A stretch of 33,862 nucleotides of DNA from Entrophospora sp. SA101 (Eukaryota; Glomeromycota; Glomeromycetes; Entrophosporales; Entrophosporaceae), in assembly GCA_958430865.1 (NCBI GenBank), contig CAUDNR010003334.1:97870-131731 (forward strand), in the 5' to 3' direction. Within the stretch, counting starts at the first letter, position 1; each line of letters begins with the position of its first letter. Both the position numbers and the translations under genes were made by a program. Below the pieces are notes generated by a model that saw only the letters and a program-made list of their open reading frames with translations, was not told where the DNA came from and did no database searches. Below are positions 1-9,881 of the stretch, in pieces.

Positions 1-130
1 GAATGATTTTGATTGGTTCTCCATTATACTGACATGTTGTTATAACAGAATAAATTCTATATTTCTAAAAAAAGTTGACAAATTATGTCATTATACTAGT
101 ATAACGAGATAAATAATAGGTGTCATTTAA

Positions 131-320
131 TTTCGTCATTCGTAATTGATTTCGTCACCCGTAATTGATTTCATCGCCCGTAACTGATTTCGTCGCCCGT
201 AATTGATTTCGTCACCCGTAATTGATTTCATCACCCGTAATTGATTTCATCACCCGTAATTGATTTCGTCACCCATAATTGATTTCGTCACCCGTAATTG
301 ATTTCGTCACCTGTAATTGA
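131..320. repeat. 19-bp minisatellite, 10 full copies
   Basis: Ten head-to-tail copies of a 19-base unit close to TTTCGTCACCCGTAATTGA, in exact register from 131. Copies differ mainly by G/A at unit position 5, A/G at position 8, and isolated changes in the CCC and GTAA parts. A decayed partial unit follows to about 340, then a short TTACGTATTACATATTACG run. No open frame or gene overlaps it. Confidence 0.95.
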
Positions 321-398
321 TTTCATAATTAATTTCGTAATTACGTATTACATATTACGTATTACGTTTTTGGCAAAATAATTATCATCGCATGTATA

Positions 399-475
399 TT
401 TATTAGATGGCTAAGCTGTTTAAATCTGTTAAGCCATTTATTAGACAGCTAGGCTGTTTAAGTTGGTTAAGCAAA
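399..475. repeat. 38-bp imperfect direct repeat (two copies)
   Basis: Positions 399-436 and 437-475 are adjacent diverged copies that both start TTTATTAGA and share GCTGTTTAA and GTTAAGC blocks. They abut the left arm of the palindromic element that follows. Nothing coding is visible. Confidence 0.75.
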
Positions 476-706
476 CTAGGCATCAGGAAAAACGTGTTTT
501 TTGATACATATATTATATGTATATTATACATGTATTATTTTACATTACAGGTGATCTGCATATAATATATGTATAATTCATGTGTAATTTATTGACATGT
601 GTATTATATGTATATTATATGCAGATCACCTGTAATGTAAAATAATACACATATAATATACATATAATACGTGTATCAAAAAAAACACATTTTCCTGATG
701 CCCTAG
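476..706. mobile_element. 231-bp palindromic MITE / foldback element
   Basis: The left arm from 476 starts CTAGGCATCAGGAAAA. The right arm ends at 706 with TTTTCCTGATGCCCTAG, its near-exact reverse complement. The match runs inward for about 100 bases per arm and includes the shared block CAGGTGATCTGCATATAATA, leaving a loop of a few tens of bases near 590. It encodes nothing. The CTAG at both outer ends may be a target-site duplication or part of the terminal repeat. Superfamily is not assignable. Confidence 0.85.
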
Positions 707-710
707 AAAT

Positions 711-1270
711 GGATCTCTAGTTCGTAACCCACCATTATTTCCACCAACACTCTGGTCTGTTCATGGACTCGTTGAACATGGTCACCCTAGATTGCAAAAC
801 ACAGTTGAAGCATGGAATCATCAGTGGAACACTTTAATTGGAAGAGCACATGTTGGTGTTTACAGAATTTACAGAATAATAGAAGAAATGTGTAAAGAGC
901 AACAACAAACCAATATTCAGATATTGATGATTTCGATGAAGATGAAAGTGCTGAGCAAGTATTGATAAGTACTAATGAAGCTTTAAAAGGCTTGGAAATT
1001 GTCTGCACATTTTTATTGCAACAAGAAAATTCTAGTCAACAAATAAAACTAGTTAATTCTCTTGATAGATATATTAGTTTGAAAACAATAAATACAATGA
1101 GGCAAACTACAATGGATCTTATCTTATCAATAATTATATAAAATAAATTTTTATTATCTATTGGTGTCATGTGCAACCAATGAAATGCTTTGTTTCTCTA
1201 AGGTACACCTCCTCTAAGTGCATGCTATCACTCATTCCCAAGGGGAGGTGCACTTAGAGGGAGTTGACTA
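711..1270 (+). pseudogene. Fused transposase remnants: MULE-like then Tigger/pogo C-terminus
   Basis: Two transposase tails lie back to back in different frames. From 726 the first reads NPPLFPPTLWSVHGL, then NTVEAWNHQWNTLIGRAHVG, like the C-terminal part of MULE (FLYWCH-associated) transposases. From about 914, one frame over, the second reads DIDDFDEDES, ALKGLEIVCTFLLQQENS and MRQTTMDL to a stop at 1139-1141, the typical tail of Tigger/pogo DDE transposases. Downstream, 1203-1270 holds an inverted pair (CCTCTAAGTGCA and TGCACTTAGAGG) ending GGGAGTTGACTATA, consistent with a degraded pogo-type 3' terminus next to a TA target. No start and no catalytic core are present. The MULE assignment is weaker than the Tigger one. 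Confidence 0.6.
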
Positions 1271-3119
1271 TAACAATTTACTAAATAAATTAATAAAATA
1301 AATAATCATATAAATAAAATTTATTTAAAAACTTGTTAATTCTAAATATTTCTTTATTTAATATTAAAATTTGGAGATTTTCGTTTCTTACGACTCTCTT
1401 AATAACTGTTTCTTTAAAAGGAAAAATTTTCCAAATAAATAAAAAAATGAAAATTTTTAGCAATAAAAATCGCACAACTTTAAATCCTTATAAGTCCTTT
1501 TTTTTTACTAATAAAATTAAAAAAAAAACTCTCTGTCAGCTATTCCTTTAAGTCATAAAGAGTAAAATCATGGAAAGGTTTTTGCTCTATTTTATCTAGT
1601 TATCAAGATTATATGCTTCAAAGTTCAACTATATTTTCAACATTTTTAGATGATTTTACTAAAAAAACTCTGTCGGCATGTTCATTATCACATTTATTAT
1701 TACAATATCTCTTAATTTCATAGTTGTATCTTTTTTTTGGAAGGAGGAGATACAAATTTTTTTTTTATATTTATTGAAAAAAAGTTTATAGTAAATTTTA
1801 TATATGATATTAACTAGTTTTGATCTACATAGGCCACGTTACACTCAATGTGTTCATTCTTTGCAGTCAGTCATAGTAATATAAACTAGCTATATACTAA
1901 ATATTAGAACTCCTGCTTGTTGTTACAGTACACTACATATATCGCGCGTGAAAACTTAACCTAACCAATATCAAAAATGCAATTAATTGTAAAATTAAAT
2001 TCTAAAAAAAGATATAAATGACTAACATTAGTAAAAACCAAAAAATCCAAGCCCCAAATATCCTATTGTTAATAATAAAAATATAAACGCGTGGCAAAAG
2101 TAATTTTTAAATAATGATCGACATGCTTCGAGAACTCTTATCTATGTTACTATTACGATTTCTTTGAATTTTCTTTAAATAGTTAGTAATATATATTATT
2201 AATATATATAGTAAATAAAACTTATATTTTGAATAAGAAATAAATTACACAGTAGCAAACATGTTGTAACTTTTTGATTATAAAAAAAAATGAACAATTA
2301 ATTTCCCAAATTATTCAAGTTTAAAAATAAATAATTTTGAAACATAATAATGCAAATATGCATGGAAAACAATTGAAGAAACAATAAACTTGATTTTTTG
2401 TGTAATTGGAAGAATGGAAAAGATCCGAATCCCGCAGTTTGTTCGTAACAGTTAAAATAAATTATATTTTTTTACAAATATAGCAATTAGAAAATATTGG
2501 ATCCACTTTATTTTTGTAGATGATTGTCATCACATATTATATATATATACTTATTTTTTTTTTTCATTTTTCGTACATGTGACAGAATTTATTAATAATC
2601 ATCACAAATTAAATAATTAGTTTTTAAATTCCAGATTTAGAATAAAAAATTAAAAAAAAAAGTCGTCGTAATTCCGATTGTTTTGTGTAATTTAATCATA
2701 TCATACATGCATATATTTTTTTAATCTTAATCATATATTAAATACGTAATTAATACGTAACATAAACGACTTTTTTATAAAACAAATATTTGTTCTTCTT
2801 AATTTAATATTTTTTTATTGATAAAACTAATTACACTAAAAAAAAAGATGAAAACCTTGAATTTTATACAAAATCAAATCTTAAAAAAATCTATATTTAC
2901 ACTATCCAATAATATGTTGGTGAATAAAATATGTATAATTGCTATATTTACGTATGTATGTATGTATGTATGTATGTATGTATTTATATATATATATATA
3001 GATGAATATTTATAATGTTGTAAATAACAATATATAATAAAAATAAAATAAAAATAAAATAATAAACGTGATATTTAATGTTGATGATTTATGATAAAAA
3101 ATTTGTGTTTGATGATGAA
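1271..3119. other. AT-rich intergenic spacer, no gene seen
   Basis: Both strands are dominated by A/T runs, and open frames here (for example 1333-1551) have homopolymer-driven composition without a recognisable family. Microsatellites lie at 2952-2981 (GTAT tetranucleotide, about 7 copies), 2985-3000 (TA) and about 3037-3060 (AAAAT-type). The 3' UTR of the minus-strand gene ending at 3120 probably falls in the last hundred bases. Confidence 0.6.
2952..3000. repeat. (GTAT)n followed by (TA)n microsatellite
   Basis: About seven GTAT units are followed, after TTTA, by about eight TA units. It lies in spacer DNA just downstream of the minus-strand gene at 3120-4600. Confidence 0.9.
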
Positions 3120-4600
3120 TTAGTTGTTGTTGTAGTTAGTTCGTCCTGCACCAGTGGTGGTGGATCTTCGTTTAAGTGATGACGATCCATGAAGTTGGTG
3201 TTGGTCAGGAAAATATTCAGATGCAGATCGTTTAAGTGCTGTTTGCCTAATACTAGATGATCCTGTAGATTGATTATTATAAAACGATGCGTTGGTGTCG
3301 TTGGTGTTAGAAGTAGAATTGGTGGCGTAAAAATCGAGGAATGATGGCGTAAAAGTATTATTATTGATATTATGATTAATAATGATATTGTCGTCGCCTT
3401 CGTTATTGTCGATGGTAAGATTTTGGAGGTCATCATCTGATTCGATAAAGGAATTATAATTATAATTATTGTAATTATTAGTAGCGGTTTCTGGCCAAGT
3501 GAATTGATTAAAGAAAATCGAGGCATTTGAATTATTAGGAATTCTTTCTCTTCCATAATCATCAATGAATTTAAGTAATCCATTGCAATAATCTGTATCA
3601 CCTTTCGAAAGATCAGGTTCAATGCCTTTAGTAAATTAATTTTTTGTTGGTGGAAGGAGAATTATTTGGTAAATTTGATGATGGAAATAATTAGATAAAG
3701 ATAATTTATTAGTGACAATGTCATTATTGTCAGTATTTTTAAGAATAAAAATTTATTTTACTTACTTGATTCAAATTCAAATTCCAAATTACATTGAGGA
3801 GTATTGCTTCCACTTTCATCACTTGAAGTAGATGCGTTCGAAGGAGTATTAGGAATATTTGTTAGCATTATATTATTTGTTGAATTTAAATCTATGTCGC
3901 CGCCACTTTCTTCAATATTATTATTATAGATATTATTATTGATGTTACTATGATTATGATTATGAATGTTGTTATTAACAATGATCGAATTTGTTAAATT
4001 ATTAATATTATCCAAAATTTCTAAGGGATGGTTATGTTTGTAGGCTAAATGAACTTCGCAAGGATGTGAAAGTTGTAAACGGCTTTTTTCAAGACGAATT
4101 TTAGCCAAACATTGGCAATTGGTGTTTCTATTGCGACGTTGACCAACCTTTTGTGCATAAGTTTTTTGCATGTATTTGATTGCAGCTATGTCTGCATGTC
4201 GACAATGGAAATCTTTATGATAAATAACTTTGATTCCTTTAACTTTATCAGCTCTAGTGATACGAAATATGGTACCGGTTTTGGCATGAAATGCGGCTTT
4301 CCATTGTTCAATTGCTTCGATGCTGGAAATATTTATATAAAAGGTTGAATCAAAAGCCGCAGTTGGAGCACCGGCAAAGGTTTCAAGTTCTATTTCTTTA
4401 TAAGATTTAATGATATATGTATAGTTATCAGGCAAAACTTGTTTTAAATAATCGGGTAATTGTTGAAAGGTTCTTGGTGTTGATCTGCTGGTGGTATCAG
4501 TTCTAGATTTTAAACGTTCTTGAAGACGTTTTTGAATTTCAAGGCGAGATGAACCTTCAACCTTATTGTTATTACTTTGATCAAATTGATTTTGAGACAT
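3120..4600 (-). CDS. WRKY/GCM1-superfamily (CARF-like) zinc-domain protein, 2 exons
   Basis: Two exons: 4600-3766 and 3625-3120, about 446 residues. The intron (3765-3626) starts GTAAGT and ends TAAAG, and splicing keeps the frame (Ser codon split 1+2). Residues about 60-195 look like the zinc-binding fold of WRKY/GCM1 and CARF/MULE-type domains: a WKAAFHAKTGTIFRITRA strand, FHCRH, NTNCQCLAKI and a closing YKHNHPLE. Candidate zinc ligands are the Cys of FHC, NCQC and HNH. The rest is Asn/Ser-rich. Exon 2 carries a basic, possibly nuclear-localising tail with ALKRSASEYF and SSSLKRRSTT before the stop. No transposase catalytic domain is present, so I infer a DNA-binding regulator, possibly domesticated from a MULE. 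An open frame at 3089-3622 is in the wrong frame for exon 2. Function unproven. Confidence 0.75.
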
Positions 4601-5134
4601 TTTATGTATTAAATATGTATAGTGAAGACAAGTGTGATTTACTTAATATTTTATTATTAATAAATAGTTTTTTTTTTAGATTTTTTTTTTCTTAAAAATT
4701 TTTTATTTTTTTTAAAAAAGAATTCCTGTGCGTATTTATACTAAAAAATCAATCAACGTTAATTAATAATGTTTGTTGATCTTTATTTATTTGTCAAGAG
4801 TGTAAGAAATAAAGAATAATTATTATAATTTGCACAGTATAAATTAAACGTTTAAAAATTAAATTATATAAATAAATAAAATTATTTCCAAAACATCTTA
4901 TTATTTATTGAATGAATAAAAAAGATCAATGCATTTCTCAAAATGGAAATTCTATTAATAAATTTTAGCTTATCATCATTATTATTATTGTGTAATACAG
5001 ATCTTTTCTATGTTAAGCTTGTTTCTATTTAAAAATTGTTAAAAATAGAAAATTTTACCCATATTTAATTCAATTTTTTTTTTGGGTTTTTTATTAGTGT
5101 TAGAACTAAAGTAAAAGAAATAAATATTATAATT
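4601..5134. promoter_or_regulatory. Shared divergent promoter region, zinc-domain gene / OGG1
   Basis: A 534-bp spacer separates the start codons of the minus-strand zinc-domain gene and plus-strand OGG1, so both promoters must lie here. It is A/T-rich with long T and A tracts (4669-4710, 5072-5090). I see no distinct TATA or CCAAT arrangement that can be assigned to either gene. Confidence 0.5.
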
Positions 5135-7098
5135 ATGGTTACTGTTTGGCGAAGTTTAAAAGCTTGCCCGGAAGAACTAAGGTTGGATACAACATTAAAA
5201 TGCGGACAATCTTTCCGTTGGAAAGTGTCGGGTGAAAATGAATGGTAAAAATATATATATTTACTTACAAAATTTTTAAATAATTAAATAATTATTTAAT
5301 GGGTTTTCAATTCCTTTCTATTGTATATTATATATTATACATTTTTTAAAAGGTCATGTGCTTTCAAAGGAAGGCTTATCTCTTTGAGACAAACAGGTAA
5401 ATAATAAATCTATAAATGATAATGATTTCATGTCTGATTCTAATTTTTACCTTCTTAGAATCAAATGTAGAATATCGATCATACCAATCTTCTTCCTCCT
5501 ATTCTTCCCCCAGTTTTCCTTACAATTCATCTGCATCACTTTCGTCTACGTCATCACTTTCATTTACGTCATCATCATCATCGTTATCGTCATCATTATC
5601 ACCAAATCTAAATACTACTACCACCAATGACATTGAAGATTTTCTTAATGATTATTTTCAATTACACATCAATCTAAGAGAATATTATGCAAAGTGGTGT
5701 AAAGCTGATAAAAATTTTGCAAAGGTGGCTGATAGATTCCAAGGTGTAAGAATCCTAAGACAAGATCCTGTCGAAAATCTAATTTGTTTTATATGTTCTA
5801 CAAATAACAACATTGCTAGAATTTCTAAAATGGTATGGATTTTCAGAAAATTAATTGACCTTTTTAATATTAATAAAATTTTACCCATTCTTCCTTAAAA
5901 TAATAACAATATGTATTTGTATTAATTAGATAGAGAAATTGTGTAATCGATATGGTAACAAGGTTTATACTTTGAATGGCGAAGACTATTATGATTTTCC
6001 AACATTGGATAAACTTGCTTCTGATAATATTGAAATGGAATTACGTGAATTGGGGTTTGGTTATCGTGCTAAATATATTGTACAAACAGTCAATCACTTG
6101 GTGGAAAAATGTTCTGGAGGCGAGGAGTGGTTGTATTCTTTGCGAAACCTTGATTACAGAAATGCTCATAATGCTCTACTACAACTTTCCGGTGTAAGCT
6201 TCGATGTTTTAATCTAATAATATGTAGTAAGTATATTATTGTTATCATAAATTAATTCTATTGTTTCAATTTAGGTTGGTCCAAAAGTTGCCGATTGTGT
6301 GGTAAGTTTGTACTCATGAGTAATGTTACACATAAAATTCCATGTGTTGATCATACGTACATTACATACCTTACAAACATAAAACTTTACATCTATATAT
6401 ATATGTGTGTGTGTGTTGTAAATGCATGAACACAATTTTTTAATTTTAATTTTAAAATTTTTTTTTCCGATAGTGTTTAATGTCTTTAGACAAGCATAAT
6501 TCTATACCTGTAGACACACATGTATGGCAGATCGCTAAACGTGATTATGGCTTTGCTTCAAAAACTTCAAAAAACTTAACAAATCGGTTGTACGAACTGG
6601 TTGGCGATCATTTTAGAAATTTATTTGGAGATTATAGCGGATGGGCTCATTCGGTAACTAACCTACCTATTACTATATATATATATATGACAAAAATAGA
6701 AAATGTCTAGTCAATCATTTGATTTGTCATGCATGCATTATCTTTATTTTTTCCCATTCATTATCTAGATCTAGTATGAATGACTAAACTCTAAATTCTT
6801 TTTCTAAAAATAACTCTCTTTATTGCGTATGCTTTTTAAAAAATTTTTTTTGACCTCTGATTATCAGGTTTTGTTCGCTGCGGATCTTAAAATGTTTGAG
6901 AAAAAACAACAATATGATAACAATAATACTAGCAGCAACAATTTGAAAACTAAAAAAAACATTGCCAACAACAACGAATCTAGTTATAATAGTGTTGTTA
7001 CGCTAACTTTATCATCAACAAATGTCGAAGAAAAATTGAACAATAATGAATCACCTTCCATTTCTAGAAAGAAACTTCGCAGGTCATATAAAAAATAA
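5135..7098 (+). CDS. OGG1: 8-oxoguanine DNA glycosylase/lyase OGG1
   Basis: Base-excision-repair enzyme that removes 8-oxoguanine and nicks the strand by beta-elimination. Seven exons: 5135-5244, 5353-5396, 5459-5832, 5930-6193, 6275-6301, 6474-6653 and 6868-7098, giving 409 residues with all junctions in frame. The N-terminal domain has LRLDTTLKCGQSFRWK. The CSTNNNIARISKM helix precedes GFGYRAKYI. The helix-hairpin-helix LSGVGPKVADCVCL carries catalytic Lys268, and PVDTHVWQIAKRDYGF carries catalytic Asp287; the 19-residue Lys-Asp spacing equals human K249-D268. Residues about 61-109 are a Ser/Thr-rich low-complexity insert in the N-terminal domain. The last about 60 residues are an Asn/Lys-rich tail ending RRSYKK, a possible nuclear signal. 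Exon 5 is only 27 nt and holds the catalytic Lys. ATG 5135 is the only in-frame start near the conserved N-terminus. Confidence 0.95.
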
Positions 7099-8690
7099 CA
7101 ACGTGTTTGTTAAATATGTAAATATTTTTACCTCATTGTCATTGATTTTTTATGACTTTTTTTCCATAAATAAAATCGTTTTAGTTTAGTTCAGCTTGTT
7201 TGCCCATTATACCAAATTTAAGTTAGAGGTGGTAATATATATTAATTGTTCGAATCAAGAATGTCATTCATTCATTGTACATTTTAATGTATTCAAATAT
7301 TATCCCAAATTTGTAATTTATATTAATATATGCTAAACAACATTGGCGTGATGCAGGACCCCCGGGGGTTATTATAATTGAGGTAACAAACATCCAGGTT
7401 ATTAGTAATGGTAAATTGCTATTAGTAATGGAAACTTTATCCAAAAATTTTTACCCTTTTAAGCATATAACATTTTCCTACTTTACCCATTTTAGTATAT
7501 AACATGTCAAATAAAGCTTTACACATATGAGATATGTAACTTCATACGTAATCATTGAAAAAACTATCCAATATTTTTTTATCTAAAAATTATATTAATA
7601 TAGTTGTTGTTGATGTTCAATTATTAATAAACTCATATCTGAATCTAATATAATGAATGTTATTATTCCAAGATAAAATAAACATTATTATGAAAAAATA
7701 ATATTGTCAATAATTTATTACAATGCTCCACATGTTAGATTATAAAAAAAACCGCCGTCTTTCGGCTTTAAAAAAGGGGAGTCAATTCATGTAAAAAAAA
7801 TTTGAAAAAAAAATTTTTCATGGATTTTTTTAAATTTGAGAGTTATGTTCAATACGATAATAATTTTCGTGTTATACAAAGCTCGTTAAGTTCATATTCG
7901 ATAAATTCATAATCGCCTAAATTCATAATTTTTTCAGGAACCAATGTCAATTATATTAAAATTCTATCGATAATTTCATAATCATAATAAAATCATTGAT
8001 AATCGGTAAAATCATAACACTTTTACTTTTATTATGTGCTATCATATAAAAAATCTTGCTCTTTAAATTCGTATCTCTTGTAACAATTAAAATATTACTA
8101 TTACGTAAGTAGTAAATTCAAAAATTTTTCCCTTGTTAATATAAAAAATGAATTCAAGTTTATTAAGCGTAGAAATATAGATGATAATAAGATTTCAATT
8201 GACAAAAAACAAATTTATTTTTTCTTGAAAGCGTAGAATTTGCGAAGAGCCTTTAGCTAATAAATAATTGGGAGTTTTTCATAATTACAATAAATTTTTT
8301 TACCAGAAATCTCATCTTTTTATAGGAAAAGTTCTAAAGGCATATATTTCTATTCCATTATATCATGAATTTAAAGAGCGACTCTCGATAATGTCATAAT
8401 TCGATAAATTCATAAAATTTGTTGTGGTATTTTAACGAGCGTTGACTGTATTTTGGATTACATCACCAAATTTGATAATGATTTTTTTATTGTTATTTAT
8501 TTCCTTTTTTTTATTAAATCAACATACATTGTTTTCAGTAATGCAATTATTGTCATTCATCATTGCTGTATTTATTATTTAAATTTAAAACAATGAATTT
8601 TGCAACTATAAGTTATAAATTTTTACTTCAATATAAAAATATATAAAGCTCATGAAATGCAAGTACTAATTTTTGTATAATGAATTTTAG
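7099..8690. other. Intergenic spacer after OGG1, AT-rich
   Basis: No gene is recognised here. A short GC island, CCCCCGGGGG, lies at 7359-7368 in otherwise very AT-rich DNA. A Tigger-like inverted-repeat element occupies about 7875-8450 (listed separately). Confidence 0.5.
7875..8450. mobile_element. Probable non-autonomous Tigger/pogo-like element
   Basis: The right end reads TTTTAACGAGCGTTGACTGTA. Its reverse complement, TACAGTCAACGCTCGTTAA, resembles TACAAAGCTCGTTAAGTTC at 7875. Both ends continue inward with GATAAATTCATAAT-type blocks. A TA-flanked CAGT-type terminus and subterminal repeats are typical of pogo-like MITEs. It encodes nothing. The left terminus is diverged, so its exact boundary is uncertain. 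Confidence 0.5.
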
Positions 8691-8769
8691 ATGCAATTTC
8701 TTATGTGTCTCATAGATTTGTTTGGAACTTAGCCAAAACTATTCAATGCAGAAGATTTAAAAAATATTT

Positions 8770-9150
8770 TATATTTAATATCTGATATTCAATGAAAGAA
8801 AGACTGGTGGTACCTTGATGAACTTATAAATGAATTGGAAATAAAACTGGGGAAAGAGTATCAATACTAACATTAGAGATCAAATCACTTTATTTTTTAT
8901 GGGATCACAAGAAAAAAAAAAAGTAATTATATACCTTTATTTGTCAAATAATCATTTTTTTACATTTAATAGTTTGAAAAGGCAGCAAAAGCAATAGTGA
9001 AATTTTGAGATATAAAATTAGAATGAATTTTTGGCCTTAGAAGCTAATTCTTGCTGATGCATCACTAAGAATGAATGTCCATTTTCACATATTTCCTAAT
9101 CAGAAGTAAAAGATACACAGTTTTACTTTGGATGTAATTATTGGAGTTAT
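8770..9150 (+). pseudogene. Tc1/mariner-type transposase relic
   Basis: Near 8810 the plus strand reads WWYLDELINELEIKLGK, the second helix-turn-helix of Tc1-like transposases. A frame change gives VSILTL, and another gives FMGSQEKKK, where families usually have LGITRKK. At about 8980 KAAKAIV and at about 9048 LILADASLRMN match the stretch before and around the first catalytic Asp. Stops and frameshifts break it repeatedly and no C-terminal half follows. Residue matches are from memory of the family. Confidence 0.5.
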
Positions 9151-9881
9151 ATAATGCAATAAGGAAAGGTTCTAGCAAATTATTTATGAATTAAACTTTT
9201 TTCTTTACAAGAGATTGTTTATTACCACCATACTCATATTCAAAGTTCATTTTTTTGGGGGTGCATAATAGTACACCAGGACACACTCCGACCACAAAAT
9301 TACACTCCTAAAACTTTTCGGTTTTGATTTTATTATTAATTGAAGGATTTATGTTTTTATTGCAACTGCATAAAAAACTTAAAAGTTTTTTGGATCACAA
9401 TAAAACATTTTCTGCAAGTAAATATGTACCAATAAAACAAGAAATTTTCAAAGGAGTATCTACGTCACAACGTAAGAAAAAAAGTACACATTAACTTTTC
9501 CTCTGTTAAATTTGATTAGATAATAATGCTACACCGACAAAACGCTGAAAATACGACTATCTTATACTAAAAAGTGAATGTATGGGTTTTTGGTACCGTG
9601 GTAAGAATCACCCTGTTTTATTATGGTTAACCAATGAAATTCAATTACAGTATCACACACACGAATTTTATTGGTCAATACCAATTGAAGATCTTACATT
9701 GGAACATTCCAATAGCATTACAATGTTCCAATTGCACAACACTGCGGGTTTTATGTCTCAGGTTTTGATTTTTGAATTTGGAAATAAAAATAAGTTATTT
9801 GCTTTTATTTAAAAAATACATTGATTAATCGATAAAATATAATTATTATTACAAAGAAAAGCACACGTATCATTGACCAAA
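9151..9881. other. Spacer with unassigned ORF and small hairpin
   Basis: A 76-codon plus-strand frame at 9582-9812 contains WLTNEIQLQYHTHEFYW and EHSNSITMFQLHNTAGFM. Its less biased composition suggests decayed coding DNA, but I recognise no family. It includes a hairpin at about 9698-9732 (TTGGAACATT against AATGTTCCAA). The last 70 bases are probably the 3' UTR of the minus-strand F-box gene. Confidence 0.3.

Noticed and set aside
1290..1551. Opposite-strand small frames with Phe/Lys/Asn bias
   Set aside because: Product of A/T homopolymers; no family signal and no supporting splice or context evidence.
3089..3622. 177-codon minus-strand open frame
   Set aside because: It overlaps exon 2 of the zinc-domain gene in a different frame. 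The frame that continues exon 1 through a GTAAGT...AAAG intron has better composition (Asn/Ser-rich with a basic tail) and ends at a proper stop.
4112..4348. 78-codon plus-strand frame
   Set aside because: Antisense shadow of the zinc-domain exon.
5685..5888. 67-codon minus-strand frame
   Set aside because: Antisense shadow of OGG1 exon 3.
9582..9812. 76-codon plus-strand frame
   Set aside because: Composition looks coding-like, but I can match no family, and flanking frames give no continuation. Kept only as spacer content.
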